Positions 1 to 5,582 are shown, numbered from the stretch's first letter. The stretch is DNA of 5,582 nucleotides from DASRWD01 sp044507975 (GCA_044507975.1 JBIQIQ010000149.1:1-5582); one strand, 5' to 3'. Notes: generated by a model from the letters alone, not told the origin. Made by a program: numbers and translations.

Positions 1-90
1 GCCGAGCCCTGTCGTGAGGGTCAACAGGGAGATGTCCGTCACGGCCCTGCCGAACCGCCTGCCTCCGGCCGGCGCCTTCTCGGTCAACAT
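1..90 (-). CDS. N-terminal fragment of an unidentified, possibly membrane, protein
   Basis: Only the first 30 codons are present; the gene runs off the left edge. It starts with ATG at 90-88, 13 nt after the stop codon of the aminotransferase gene on the same strand, so the two are probably co-transcribed. No good Shine-Dalgarno site is visible in those 13 nt. The visible peptide begins MLTEKAPAGG, continues with a basic stretch (RRFGR, residues 11-15), and then becomes hydrophobic (SLLTLTTGLG, residues 21-30). A short basic tail followed by the start of a membrane helix is how many Wzx/COG2244 polysaccharide flippases and other polytopic membrane proteins begin. That, with the glycan-locus context, makes a flippase or another membrane component of glycan assembly plausible. 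Thirty residues cannot settle the family, and the fragment has no catalytic motif. That it is a real gene is likely; its function is unknown. Confidence 0.55.
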   Translation of the reverse strand, partial: MLTEKAPAGGRRFGRAVTDISLLTLTTGLG

Positions 91-103
91 GGGATGGGTC
101 GAC

Positions 104-1240
104 TCACATCCGATCTACTGCTCTACGGACGGCTCGCGCCACGGACTCCTGAGCCTCCTCCGCCAGAAGCGGTCCGGTCGGCAGGCTCAGCACCTCGCCG
201 GCCAGCCGGTCGCTGACCGGGCAGGAGCCGCCGAGCTCGGAGAAGACAGGCAGTCGGTCCTGGGGCGTCGGGTAGTAGACCATCGTGGCGATCCCGGCTT
301 CCGTGAGGCGCTCCTTCACACGGTCGCGGAGCCCTCCGAGCACCCTCACCGTGTACTGGTGGAACACGTGCCCGTCGACGACCTGTGGAGTGACGATGCC
401 GGGCAGCGATCGGAGCAGTGCCCCGTAGCGCTCGGCCACCTCCCGGCGCCCGAGGTTCCAGCGGTCGACGTGGGGCAGTTTGACGCGCAGCATGGCCGCC
501 TGGAGGGCGTCGAGCCGGCTGTTGTACCCGAGAGTCACGTTCGCGTACCGCCGCTCGGACCCGTGGTCGCGGAGCATGCGCGCCTGGCGGGCGAACTCGG
601 CGTCGTTCGTCGCGACGAGGCCGCCGTCGCCGAACGCGCCGAGGTTCTTGGTGGGGAAGAAGGAGAACGCGCCGACGTCCCCGATGCTGCCCGTCTGCCG
701 CGAGCCGCGGTAGCGGGCCCCGAAGGACTGCGCGCAGTCCTCGATGACCTTGAGGCCACGCCGCTCGGCGATGTCCATGACGGCGTCCATGTCGGCAGGG
801 CGGCCGAAGAGGTGCACGGGCATGATCGCCTTCGTGCGCGGGGTAACCTTCGCCTCGATGAGGCCGGGGTCGATGTTGAACGTGCCCTCGTCCACGTCGA
901 CGAAGACGGGGCTGGCGCCGACGTTGGCGATCGACTCGGCCGTGGCGAAGAAGCTGAAGGGCGTGGTGATGACCTCGTCGCCCGGTCCGATCCCGAGCGC
1001 CCGCAGGCCGATGACGAGCGCGTCCGTGCCGCTGTTGACGCCGACGGCGTACCGGACGCTCAGGTAGGCGGCGACCTCGTTCTCGAAGCCCGCGACCTCC
1101 GGGCCGCCGACGAACTGGCCGCTCCGCATCACGCGTCGGAACGCCTCCTCGAGCTCGTCCTCCAGCGCCTCGATCTCGGGCCGCAGGTCGAGGATGGGGA
1201 CCTGGGTCGCGTCCGCCTTGTGGAGCGAGGCTCTCGTCAC
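104..1240 (-). CDS. DegT/DnrJ/EryC1/StrS-family PLP-dependent sugar aminotransferase
   Basis: A 378-residue protein, normal length for this fold-type I family, which transfers an amino group (usually from glutamate) to a keto-sugar nucleotide in the cytoplasm. Visible marks: the VPILDLRPEIEAL N-terminus (residues 14-26); GPEV (46-49); the phosphate-binding NSGTDAL (69-75); PGDEVITTPFSF (87-98); VIEDCAQSFGA (165-175) with the cofactor-ring Asp168 and Gln171; SFFPTKNLGAFGDGG (193-207) with Lys198 as the expected Schiff-base lysine; and GYNSRLDALQAA (238-249). Spacing and motifs resemble WbpE-type 3-keto-sugar aminotransferases, but the substrate cannot be assigned from sequence. The C-terminal YYPTPQDRLPVF (322-333) lacks the HLQ seen in many relatives; WbpE also lacks it. 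The start is GTG at 1240: a stop lies four codons upstream, and no other start occurs before the conserved N-terminus. No Shine-Dalgarno site is evident. The neighbouring rml genes suggest a dTDP-4-keto-6-deoxyglucose derivative as substrate; this is inference. Confidence 0.93.
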   Translation of the reverse strand: MTRASLHKADATQVPILDLRPEIEALEDELEEAFRRVMRSGQFVGGPEVAGFENEVAAYLSVRYAVGVNSGTDALVIGLRALGIGPGDEVITTPFSFFATAESIANVGASPVFVDVDEGTFNIDPGLIEAKVTPRTKAIMPVHLFGRPADMDAVMDIAERRGLKVIEDCAQSFGARYRGSRQTGSIGDVGAFSFFPTKNLGAFGDGGLVATNDAEFARQARMLRDHGSERRYANVTLGYNSRLDALQAAMLRVKLPHVDRWNLGRREVAERYGALLRSLPGIVTPQVVDGHVFHQYTVRVLGGLRDRVKERLTEAGIATMVYYPTPQDRLPVFSELGGSCPVSDRLAGEVLSLPTGPLLAEEAQESVARAVRRAVDRM

Positions 1241-1252
1241 CGAGCCAGCTTA
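1235..1252 (-). promoter_or_regulatory. possible leaderless-type -10 element before the aminotransferase GTG
   Basis: Reading the minus strand, TAAGCT (1252-1247) fits the TANNNT -10 pattern and ends six bases before the GTG start at 1240. That spacing would put the transcription start at or next to the start codon, as in leaderless mRNAs known from Deinococcota and Actinobacteria. The absence of a Shine-Dalgarno site agrees. There is no convincing -35 hexamer, and a six-base pattern with three fixed positions is weak evidence. If real, the aminotransferase could be transcribed independently of the transporter upstream. Confidence 0.22.
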
Positions 1253-1277
1253 CTGCGCGTGCCCCGGTCCCCGGCTG

Positions 1278-1310
1278 CCGCGCCGGACGCCGAACGTCAG
1301 GCTCGCGCGG
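1278..1310 (-). terminator. stem-loop just after the transporter stop; possible weak terminator
   Basis: The 33 bases directly after the transporter stop codon can fold. Outer arms CCGCGC (1278-1283) and GCGCGG (1305-1310) are perfect complements. An inner stem GACG (1286-1289) / CGTC (1295-1298) closes a five-base loop. A variant pairs GCC/GGC outside the inner stem with a single mismatch. There is no run of U after the stem in the direction of transcription, so it does not meet the classical intrinsic-terminator pattern. It could instead be an attenuator, an mRNA 3' stabiliser, or chance in GC-rich DNA. Confidence 0.3.
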
Positions 1311-3080
1311 TCACCCCCCACCCCACAACATGGGCACCAACAGCACGGTCATCGCCCCAGTCACAATGGTCAGTGGCGTACCGAGCACCACGAAGTCGGA
1401 GAAGCGGTACCCACCGGGCCCGTAGACCATCAGGTTCGTCTGGTAGCCGATCGGGGTGATGAAGCTGTTCGACGCGGCCATCATGATCGTGATCGCGAAG
1501 GGGACGACGCTCACGTCCATCGCGCTCGCCATCGCCATCGCCACGGGGAACATCAGCGCGGCAGCCGCGTTGTTCGTGACTAGCTCGGTCACGACCGCGG
1601 TGGCGAGGAAGAGCAGCAGCACGTTCAGGCGGAGGTCGTCCCCGGCCGTGGCCGAGATCTGGGTCCCGATCGCGCCGGTCACGCCCGTCACCTCGAGGGC
1701 GCGGCCCACCCCGATGGCCGCGCCGATCGTGATGAGCACGGGCCAGTCGACCGCCTGACGCGCCCCGTGCGTCGAGACGCAGCGCAGCACGAGCATCGCC
1801 AGTGCGGCCAGCAGGCCGGCGATCACGATGGGCAGCACCCCGGCGGTGGCGACCGCGATGAGAGCCACCAGGACGAGGGCCGACGCCCCCATGCGCTCGA
1901 AGCGGGGCGGCGAGGAGTCGGGGATGGGGCTGACGAGGTAGAAGTCGCGCACGTTGCGGTGTGACTCCACGAAGCCCGGCTCGGTCTCGAGCAGCAGCGT
2001 GTCCCCCGGCCGCAGCACGACGTCGCTCACCTTCTGTCGCAGGCGCCTCCCGTTGCGCGCGACGGCCACGACCACGGCGCCGTAGAGGCTGCGGAAGCGG
2101 CCCTCCCGGACCGTGCGTCCGATCATCGGGCCGCTGTCCGACACGACGGCCTCGACGAGGATGCGGTCCGGCCGCGCCGACTCGAGCTTGTGGACCTGGT
2201 CGTCGGGAGGGGTGAGCCCCGGCGTGCGCTGCAGGTCGACGACGGCGTCGACCACGCCCACGAAGTTCAACCGGTCTCCGCCGCTCAGCCTCGTGTCGGG
2301 AAGCGGCCCCGGGAGGCGCCGGCCGCGCCTCTCGACGTCGTGGAGCGAGACCTCGCCGAGCTTGTCGAGGCCGGCCTCGGCCACCGTCTTGCCGTCGACG
2401 GGGCCTCCCTCCACTACCGTCAGCTCGACCGAGTACTCGCGGGCGTCCGCTACCTTCTGGGCGACCGGCATGCGCTCCGGGACCAGCCAGTTGGCCAGCA
2501 GCACGATCAGGAGGATCCCGACCACGGCGACGGGTAGGCCAACGGGCGCGATGGCGAAGAGGCCGAGCCCGGAGCCCGTCTGCTCCCTCAGCAGCCCGTT
2601 GACGACGAGGTTGGTGCTGGTGCCGATGAGCGTGATCGTCCCGCCGAGGACCGCGGCGTGCGACAGGGGCATCAAGAGGCGCGAGACGGAGATGCCGTGC
2701 TTCTTCGCCCACTCCGATACCACCGGGATCATCACGGCGACCAAAGGGGTGTTGTTCAGGAAGCCAGAGATGGCCGCCACCGGGCCCATCAGCCTGAGCT
2801 GGGCGTCCCTCGCCGAGCGGGGAGCGCCGAGCAGGCGCGAGCTGAGCCAGCGCACCGCCCCGGTGTCGCGGAGACCGGCGGCCACCACGTACATGGCGCC
2901 GACGGTGATGAGACCTTCGCTGCCGAAGCCCGCCAGCGCCAAGTCCAGGGGAAGCACGCCCAGCACGACGAGGGTGACCAGCGACCCGAGGAACACGAAG
3001 TCCGCCGGCAGGCGCGTGAACGCGAGGAGCGCGAGGGTCCCCGCGGACACCACCGTGGCTATCCAGGCGTCTAGCGGCAT
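1311..3080 (-). CDS. SLC13/DASS-like transporter with two central RCK_C (TrkA-C) domains
   Basis: A 589-residue inner-membrane protein. The N-terminal half (about residues 4-200) is hydrophobic with several helices; about 213-382 is soluble; the C-terminal half (about 397-586) is hydrophobic again. The two membrane halves carry matching repeat motifs of the ion-transporter superfamily: FLNNTP (107-112) with GTSTNLVVNGL (153-163), and TNNAAAALMFP (502-512) with TPIGYQTNLMVYGPGGY (542-558). These resemble the SNT substrate/Na+ motifs of SLC13 proteins. The soluble middle holds two RCK_C-like domains, about 213-290 (VDGKTVAEAGL) and 300-382 (MIGRTVREGRF and LRPGDTLLLE), which in other proteins bind small ligands and regulate transport. 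Known relatives with this layout include algal and cyanobacterial sulfate transporters, but others move carboxylates, so the substrate is open. ATG at 3080 is preceded by a modest GGGAAG six bases upstream. It is divergent from the flippase gene and 70 nt upstream of the aminotransferase gene. Confidence 0.92.
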   Translation of the reverse strand: MPLDAWIATVVSAGTLALLAFTRLPADFVFLGSLVTLVVLGVLPLDLALAGFGSEGLITVGAMYVVAAGLRDTGAVRWLSSRLLGAPRSARDAQLRLMGPVAAISGFLNNTPLVAVMIPVVSEWAKKHGISVSRLLMPLSHAAVLGGTITLIGTSTNLVVNGLLREQTGSGLGLFAIAPVGLPVAVVGILLIVLLANWLVPERMPVAQKVADAREYSVELTVVEGGPVDGKTVAEAGLDKLGEVSLHDVERRGRRLPGPLPDTRLSGGDRLNFVGVVDAVVDLQRTPGLTPPDDQVHKLESARPDRILVEAVVSDSGPMIGRTVREGRFRSLYGAVVVAVARNGRRLRQKVSDVVLRPGDTLLLETEPGFVESHRNVRDFYLVSPIPDSSPPRFERMGASALVLVALIAVATAGVLPIVIAGLLAALAMLVLRCVSTHGARQAVDWPVLITIGAAIGVGRALEVTGVTGAIGTQISATAGDDLRLNVLLLFLATAVVTELVTNNAAAALMFPVAMAMASAMDVSVVPFAITIMMAASNSFITPIGYQTNLMVYGPGGYRFSDFVVLGTPLTIVTGAMTVLLVPMLWGGG

Positions 3081-3182
3081 TCGGTCTTCCCTGGCGCGGG
3101 GTGGATTGGGCCCGAGGTCCCTGCCGGCGCCGGCTCGCTTCCCGCCGCAGCGCCACGCGGCGTCGGCTACCTGGAGGATGCC
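3081..3182. promoter_or_regulatory. divergent intergenic region with GC-rich dyads
   Basis: This 102-bp gap separates the transporter (minus) and flippase (plus) start codons, so promoters for both should lie here or be absent. I see no convincing -35/-10 pair on either strand. It does contain a perfect 12-bp palindrome, GCCGGCGCCGGC, at 3123-3134, roughly mid-region. A 6-bp inverted repeat, CGCCGC (3143-3148) and GCGGCG (3157-3162), with an eight-base loop lies 10 nt before the flippase Shine-Dalgarno site. The palindrome could be an operator and the hairpin could sit in the flippase leader mRNA, but both are built only of G and C and may be chance. Confidence 0.35.
3173..3177 (+). promoter_or_regulatory. 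Shine-Dalgarno site of the flippase gene
   Basis: GGAGG lies five bases before ATG 3183 and decides the start. In-frame alternatives at 3219 (Met13) and 3246 (Met22) have no comparable site. An ATG at 3178 is out of frame. Confidence 0.75.
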
Positions 3183-4502
3183 ATGGAGAGATCATTAACC
3201 TCCACCAGGGCCGGTCTCATGGTCGCGGGCGAGAGTTGGACCTTGATGTCGCGCCTGCGGAACGTCGGCTTGCTCGCGGCCGGCACGGCGGCGGCCCAGG
3301 TCGTGAACCTCGCCGCCGCACCCCTCCTGACCAGGCTCTACACCCCGGCGGAGTTCGGACTGCTGGCGGTCTTCAGCTCGGTCGCTTCGATCGCGTCCGT
3401 GACCGCCTCCTTGCGGCTCGAGCTGGCGGTCCCGGTGCCTCCTGACGACGAGGAAGCAATGGAGGTCGTGTCAGCGGGCTTCCTCGCGGCGATCGTCATC
3501 AGCGCGTTGTCGGCGGGTGCGGTCCTGGTCCTGGGCGGTTGGTTCGCCAGCGCGGTCGGCGAGCCCGGAGTCAGGTCCCTGCTCTGGCTGCTCCCGGTCT
3601 ACCTGGTGGCGTCCGGGCTCTACCACGTCCTCAACTACTGGTTCACCCGCCGTGACGGCTTCGCGACGGTCGCCGGCGTGAACGCTGTCCGCGCCTTCCT
3701 CACGGTCTCGTCGCAGTACCTGCTCGGGGTCGCGCGCCTTGGCGCCCTCGGCCTGGTCGCCGGCCAGACCCTGTCTCCGGTCGTGCAGGCGTTGGGCCTG
3801 CTGCTGGCCGCCCCCAAGGTGACCGGCAGGATGCCCTTCCGGCGGCTCAACTGGCGGCGCTTCAGGGCCGTCCTCTCCCGCTTCCGGAACTACGTGGTGT
3901 TCGGCACCCCCCAGGCCCTGGTGAACGCTCTCAACCAGAGCCTGCCGGCCGTCGTCATGACGATCGCGTTCTCTCCCAGCGTCGCCGGCTTCTACCTCAT
4001 GGCTCACAGGCTCGTCGCCGCCCCGATCTCGGTGCTGGGCCGCTCGGTGCGGCAGGTGCTCTACCCGCAACTAGCGCGCGCCTTCGAGGAGGGCAGGGCG
4101 CTGCGACTGGCGTGGCGCTCGACGTTCCGCATGGCGGCGCTGGCGCTGCCGATCGCCGCCCTCCTGTTCGTCCTCGGCCCCGACGTCTTCGCGCTGCTCC
4201 TCGGCCAGGAGTGGCGGGTGGCGGGCGAGTACGCCCGCTACGTGGCGCTGTGGCTGGGCGTGGGGTTCGTCAACATCCCGTCGGTGTGCCTGGTGCCGCT
4301 CCTCGGGATGCAGCGTTGGCACGCGACCTACGAGGTGATCTACCTCGTGTTCCGGTTGGCGGCGCTGCTATACGGCGCGAGCACGGGGGACCCGCTCACC
4401 GGCATCGTTTGGTTCGCCATGGTCGGGGTCGCGTTCAACGCTGTGCTGGTGGTCGTGCCGCTGCTGCGCCTCAGGAACGGGGGTGCTCGTCGAGCAAGCT
4501 GA
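3183..4502 (+). CDS. Wzx-like polysaccharide flippase (COG2244, MOP superfamily)
   Basis: A 439-residue polytopic membrane protein, the usual length for bacterial O-antigen/capsule flippases, which move lipid-linked oligosaccharides from the cytoplasmic to the periplasmic side of the inner membrane. Family marks: NVGLLAAGTAAAQVV (27-41) as the first helix; LLTRLYTPAEFGLLAVF (48-64); RLELAVPVPPDDEEA (78-92); NYWFTRRDGF (151-160); SLPAVVMTIAFSPSVAGFYL (253-272); and GRSVRQVLYPQLARAF (286-301). About twelve hydrophobic segments are visible. The first 21 residues (MERSLTSTRA onward) form a polar extension before the usual family start at about Met22, but the strong GGAGG supports the first Met. 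It is the only plus-strand gene here, divergent from the transporter, and its last 32 bp overlap the end of rmlA. Which glycan it carries cannot be read from sequence. A teichuronic-acid or exopolysaccharide exporter of the same superfamily is an alternative. Confidence 0.93.
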   Translation: MERSLTSTRAGLMVAGESWTLMSRLRNVGLLAAGTAAAQVVNLAAAPLLTRLYTPAEFGLLAVFSSVASIASVTASLRLELAVPVPPDDEEAMEVVSAGFLAAIVISALSAGAVLVLGGWFASAVGEPGVRSLLWLLPVYLVASGLYHVLNYWFTRRDGFATVAGVNAVRAFLTVSSQYLLGVARLGALGLVAGQTLSPVVQALGLLLAAPKVTGRMPFRRLNWRRFRAVLSRFRNYVVFGTPQALVNALNQSLPAVVMTIAFSPSVAGFYLMAHRLVAAPISVLGRSVRQVLYPQLARAFEEGRALRLAWRSTFRMAALALPIAALLFVLGPDVFALLLGQEWRVAGEYARYVALWLGVGFVNIPSVCLVPLLGMQRWHATYEVIYLVFRLAALLYGASTGDPLTGIVWFAMVGVAFNAVLVVVPLLRLRNGGARRAS

Positions 4503-5358
4503 GCAGGTAGCGCCCGTACGGGTTGCTCGCGCCGTAGTCGCGGGCCAGTTCAGCCAGCTCCTCTCGGCCGATCCAGCCCTGGCGGAACGCCACCTCCTCG
4601 GGGCAGGCGATCTTGGTGCCTTGCCTGGCCTCGAGCGTGCTCACGAAGTTCGCGGCCTGCAGCAGGCTCTCGTGCGTTCCCGTGTCGAGCCACGCCATGC
4701 CGCGGCCGAGCAGCTCCACCCTCAGGCGCCCCTGCTCCAGGTAGGCGCGGTTGAGGTCCGTGATCTCGAGCTCGCCCCGCGCCGAGGGCTTCAGGCGGCG
4801 CGCGTGCTCGGGGGCGTCCGACGGGTAGAAGTACAGGCCCGTAACGGCGTAAGGGCTCTGCGGCCGCAGGGGCTTCTCCTCGATGGCCGTGACCCTCCCG
4901 CCCGGACCGAACGCGACGACGCCATAGCGCTGCGGGTCGGTGACGCGGTATCCGAACACCGTGGCCTCGTCCTCGCGATTCGCAACGTCCTTGAGCATCA
5001 CGGAGAGACCGTAGCCGTGGAAGAGATTGTCGCCGAGCACCAGCGCGACGCGGCTGCCCTCTAGGAACTCTTCGCCGATGACCAGCGCCTGCGCGAGGCC
5101 CTCCGGCCGTGGCTGCTCCGCGTAGGCGAAGCGCATGCCCCACCGCGAGCCATCGCCCAGGAGCGCCCGGAAGAGAGGGAGGTCGCGTGGGGTCGAGATG
5201 ACGAGCACCTCCCGCACTCCGGCCAACATGAGCACGCTGAGGGGGTAGTAGACCATCGGCTTGTCGTAGACGGGCATGAGCTGCTTGCTCACCGCGAGCG
5301 TCGCCGGATACAGGCGCGTGCCGCTGCCGCCAGCGAGCACGATGCCTTTGAGGCTCAT
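4471..5358 (-). CDS. rmlA: glucose-1-phosphate thymidylyltransferase RmlA
   Basis: A 295-residue cytoplasmic enzyme that joins dTTP and glucose-1-phosphate to give dTDP-glucose and pyrophosphate, the first step toward dTDP-rhamnose and related 6-deoxysugars. The match to the long RmlA type is clear throughout: GIVLAGGSGTRLYPAT (5-20) is the nucleotide-binding loop with Arg15; SKQLMPVYDKPM (24-35) has the catalytic Lys25; VLGDN (107-111) holds a metal-binding Asp110; YGVVAF (145-150); EEKPLRP (160-166) with Lys162; AVTGLYFY (171-178); RGELEITDLNRAYLE (194-208); and WLDTGTHESLLQAA (223-236) with the second metal-binding Asp225. The start is ATG at 5358, preceded by GGAGAG (5372-5367) eight bases upstream. 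The start overlaps the rmlB stop as ATGA. The frame stays open upstream to 5529, but those codons lie inside rmlB and are arginine/alanine-rich, so they are not part of the protein. The last 11 codons overlap the flippase 3' end on the other strand. Confidence 0.97.
   Translation of the reverse strand: MSLKGIVLAGGSGTRLYPATLAVSKQLMPVYDKPMVYYPLSVLMLAGVREVLVISTPRDLPLFRALLGDGSRWGMRFAYAEQPRPEGLAQALVIGEEFLEGSRVALVLGDNLFHGYGLSVMLKDVANREDEATVFGYRVTDPQRYGVVAFGPGGRVTAIEEKPLRPQSPYAVTGLYFYPSDAPEHARRLKPSARGELEITDLNRAYLEQGRLRVELLGRGMAWLDTGTHESLLQAANFVSTLEARQGTKIACPEEVAFRQGWIGREELAELARDYGASNPYGRYLLSLLDEHPRS
4484..4496. repeat. short perfect dyad in the convergent gene overlap
   Basis: TGCTCG (4484-4489) and CGAGCA (4491-4496) are perfect inverted arms around a single T. 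As RNA, either strand could form a five-base-pair stem with a three-base loop. It sits inside the 32-bp overlap of the flippase and rmlA ends, where a shared terminator would be expected. A second TTGCTCG at 4523-4529 could pair with CGAGCAA at 4491-4497 instead. No T-run follows on either strand, so intrinsic termination is not shown. Confidence 0.3.
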
Positions 5359-5582
5359 GCCGGCCGCTCTCCGTCGCCGGGCCGCGCTGCCGCGCCCGCG
5401 GTGCCCACGGTGCCCAGCCGCTCGAGCCGGTAGCGGCCGCGCGTGACGGTCTCCAGCCAGTCGCGGTGCGCCAGGTACCACGAGACCGTGTCTCGCAGGC
5501 CGCGCTCGAGGTCGACCTGCGGCCGCCACCCGAGCTCGCGCTCGGCCTTCGCCGTGTCGACCGCGTAGCGGAAGTCGTGGCC
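5355..5582 (-). CDS. rmlB: dTDP-glucose 4,6-dehydratase RmlB, C-terminal part
   Basis: The last 75 codons of a gene that enters from the right edge. The enzyme is an NAD-dependent extended short-chain dehydrogenase that converts dTDP-glucose to dTDP-4-keto-6-deoxyglucose, the step directly after RmlA. The catalytic residues lie outside the window, so the call rests on the C-terminal signature. GHDFRYAVDTAKAERELGW (residues 1-19 of the fragment) matches the GHDRRYAID...K...ELGW block of RmlB. LERGLRDTVSWYLAHRDW (25-42) matches the helix near the enzyme's end, and RYRLERLG (50-57) matches the usual terminal residues. About 18 further residues, rich in Gly, Ala and Pro, follow the normal end and contain the rmlA ribosome-binding site. 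The stop TGA (5357-5355) overlaps the rmlA ATG. A related nucleotide-sugar dehydratase is possible, but pairing with rmlA makes RmlB by far the best call. Confidence 0.92.
   Translation of the reverse strand, partial: GHDFRYAVDTAKAERELGWRPQVDLERGLRDTVSWYLAHRDWLETVTRGRYRLERLGTVGTAGAAARPGDGERPA
5367..5372 (-). promoter_or_regulatory. Shine-Dalgarno site of rmlA inside rmlB
   Basis: GGAGAG on the minus strand, eight bases before ATG 5358. It lies within the last codons of rmlB and fixes the rmlA start at 5358 rather than at codons further upstream in the same open frame. With the ATGA overlap it implies translational coupling of rmlA to rmlB. Confidence 0.7.

Noticed and set aside
955..1010. 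Loss of the HLQ motif in the aminotransferase as a sign of an inactive enzyme
   Set aside because: WbpE-type members also lack HLQ, and the Schiff-base lysine, cofactor Asp and phosphate-binding residues are all present. The coordinates given are only a nominal point inside the gene; the motif region itself is about 240-280.
14..1459. Plus-strand open frame of 481 codons opposite the aminotransferase
   Set aside because: It is antisense to a protein with complete family motifs, is rich in Arg, Ala, Val, Glu and Asp without recognisable domains, and is expected because stop codons are rare in GC-rich DNA.
1297..3195. Minus-strand open frame of 632 codons overlapping the transporter in another frame
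   Set aside because: It is longer than the transporter frame but is a low-complexity Arg/Gly/Ala/Pro product with no hydrophobic pattern. The transporter frame has paired membrane motifs and RCK_C domains.
2113..3198. Plus-strand open frame of 361 codons opposite the transporter
   Set aside because: It has no recognisable domain, is Ser/Arg/Thr/Pro-rich, and runs across the divergent intergenic region into the flippase start; it is a shadow of the transporter.
3471..4070. Minus-strand open frame of 199 codons opposite the flippase
   Set aside because: The composition is His/Glu/Arg/Asp-rich and low complexity, as expected from the complement of hydrophobic codons; no motif is seen.
4513..4522. 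Perfect 10-bp palindrome CCCGTACGGG
   Set aside because: It lies wholly within rmlA codons for the conserved Pro-Tyr-Gly near the C-terminus, so the coding constraint explains it.
4483..5064. Plus-strand open frame of 193 codons opposite rmlA
   Set aside because: It is antisense to a textbook RmlA and has no family features.
5359..5529. 57-codon N-terminal extension of rmlA in the same frame
   Set aside because: It overlaps rmlB coding sequence out of frame, is Arg/Ala-rich, and the GGAGAG plus the conserved MSLKGIVLAGG start fix the true start at 5358.
1..5582. Search for CRISPR repeats, tRNA/rRNA genes, insertion sequences, toxin-antitoxin or defence genes
   Set aside because: No regularly spaced repeats, transposase motifs, terminal inverted repeats or RNA-gene features were seen; nearly all bases belong to the genes listed.

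Overview
The window is a piece of a cell-surface polysaccharide locus from a high-GC bacterium. Codon third positions are mostly G or C, and long spurious open frames run through almost every gene. Shine-Dalgarno sites are clear before two genes (3173-3177 and 5367-5372) and weak or absent before the others. The sequence alone does not fix the phylum; a Deinococcota, actinobacterial or similar GC-rich host would fit.

Layout from left to right: (1) on the minus strand, the first 30 codons of an unidentified protein that starts at 90 and runs off the left edge; it may be a second membrane protein such as a flippase. (2) Minus strand, 104-1240: a PLP-dependent DegT/DnrJ/EryC1/StrS-family sugar aminotransferase. 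(3) Minus strand, 1311-3080: an SLC13-like ion/anion transporter with two RCK_C (TrkA-C) domains between its membrane halves. (4) A 102-bp divergent intergenic region, 3081-3182. (5) Plus strand, 3183-4502: a Wzx-like polysaccharide flippase. (6) Minus strand, 4471-5358: rmlA, glucose-1-phosphate thymidylyltransferase. (7) Minus strand, 5355-5582: the C-terminal 75 codons of rmlB, dTDP-glucose 4,6-dehydratase.

How the genes fit together: RmlA and RmlB make dTDP-glucose and then dTDP-4-keto-6-deoxyglucose, the precursor of dTDP-rhamnose and of many dTDP-amino-deoxysugars. The aminotransferase could place an amino group on a keto-sugar nucleotide, either from this dTDP pathway or from a UDP-sugar pathway outside the window. 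The flippase would move the finished lipid-linked glycan across the inner membrane. The transporter is the odd member: it has no obvious step in glycan assembly. rmlB-rmlA form a tightly coupled pair (ATGA overlap). The transporter, aminotransferase and partial gene are collinear and may be co-transcribed. The flippase is the only gene on the plus strand, and its 3' end overlaps the 3' end of rmlA by 32 bp.

I found no RNA genes, insertion sequences, CRISPR arrays or phage genes, and no convincing new biological system. The points most worth a second look are the convergent coding overlap with a dyad in it, the transporter inside a glycan locus, and the unidentified partial gene at the left edge.
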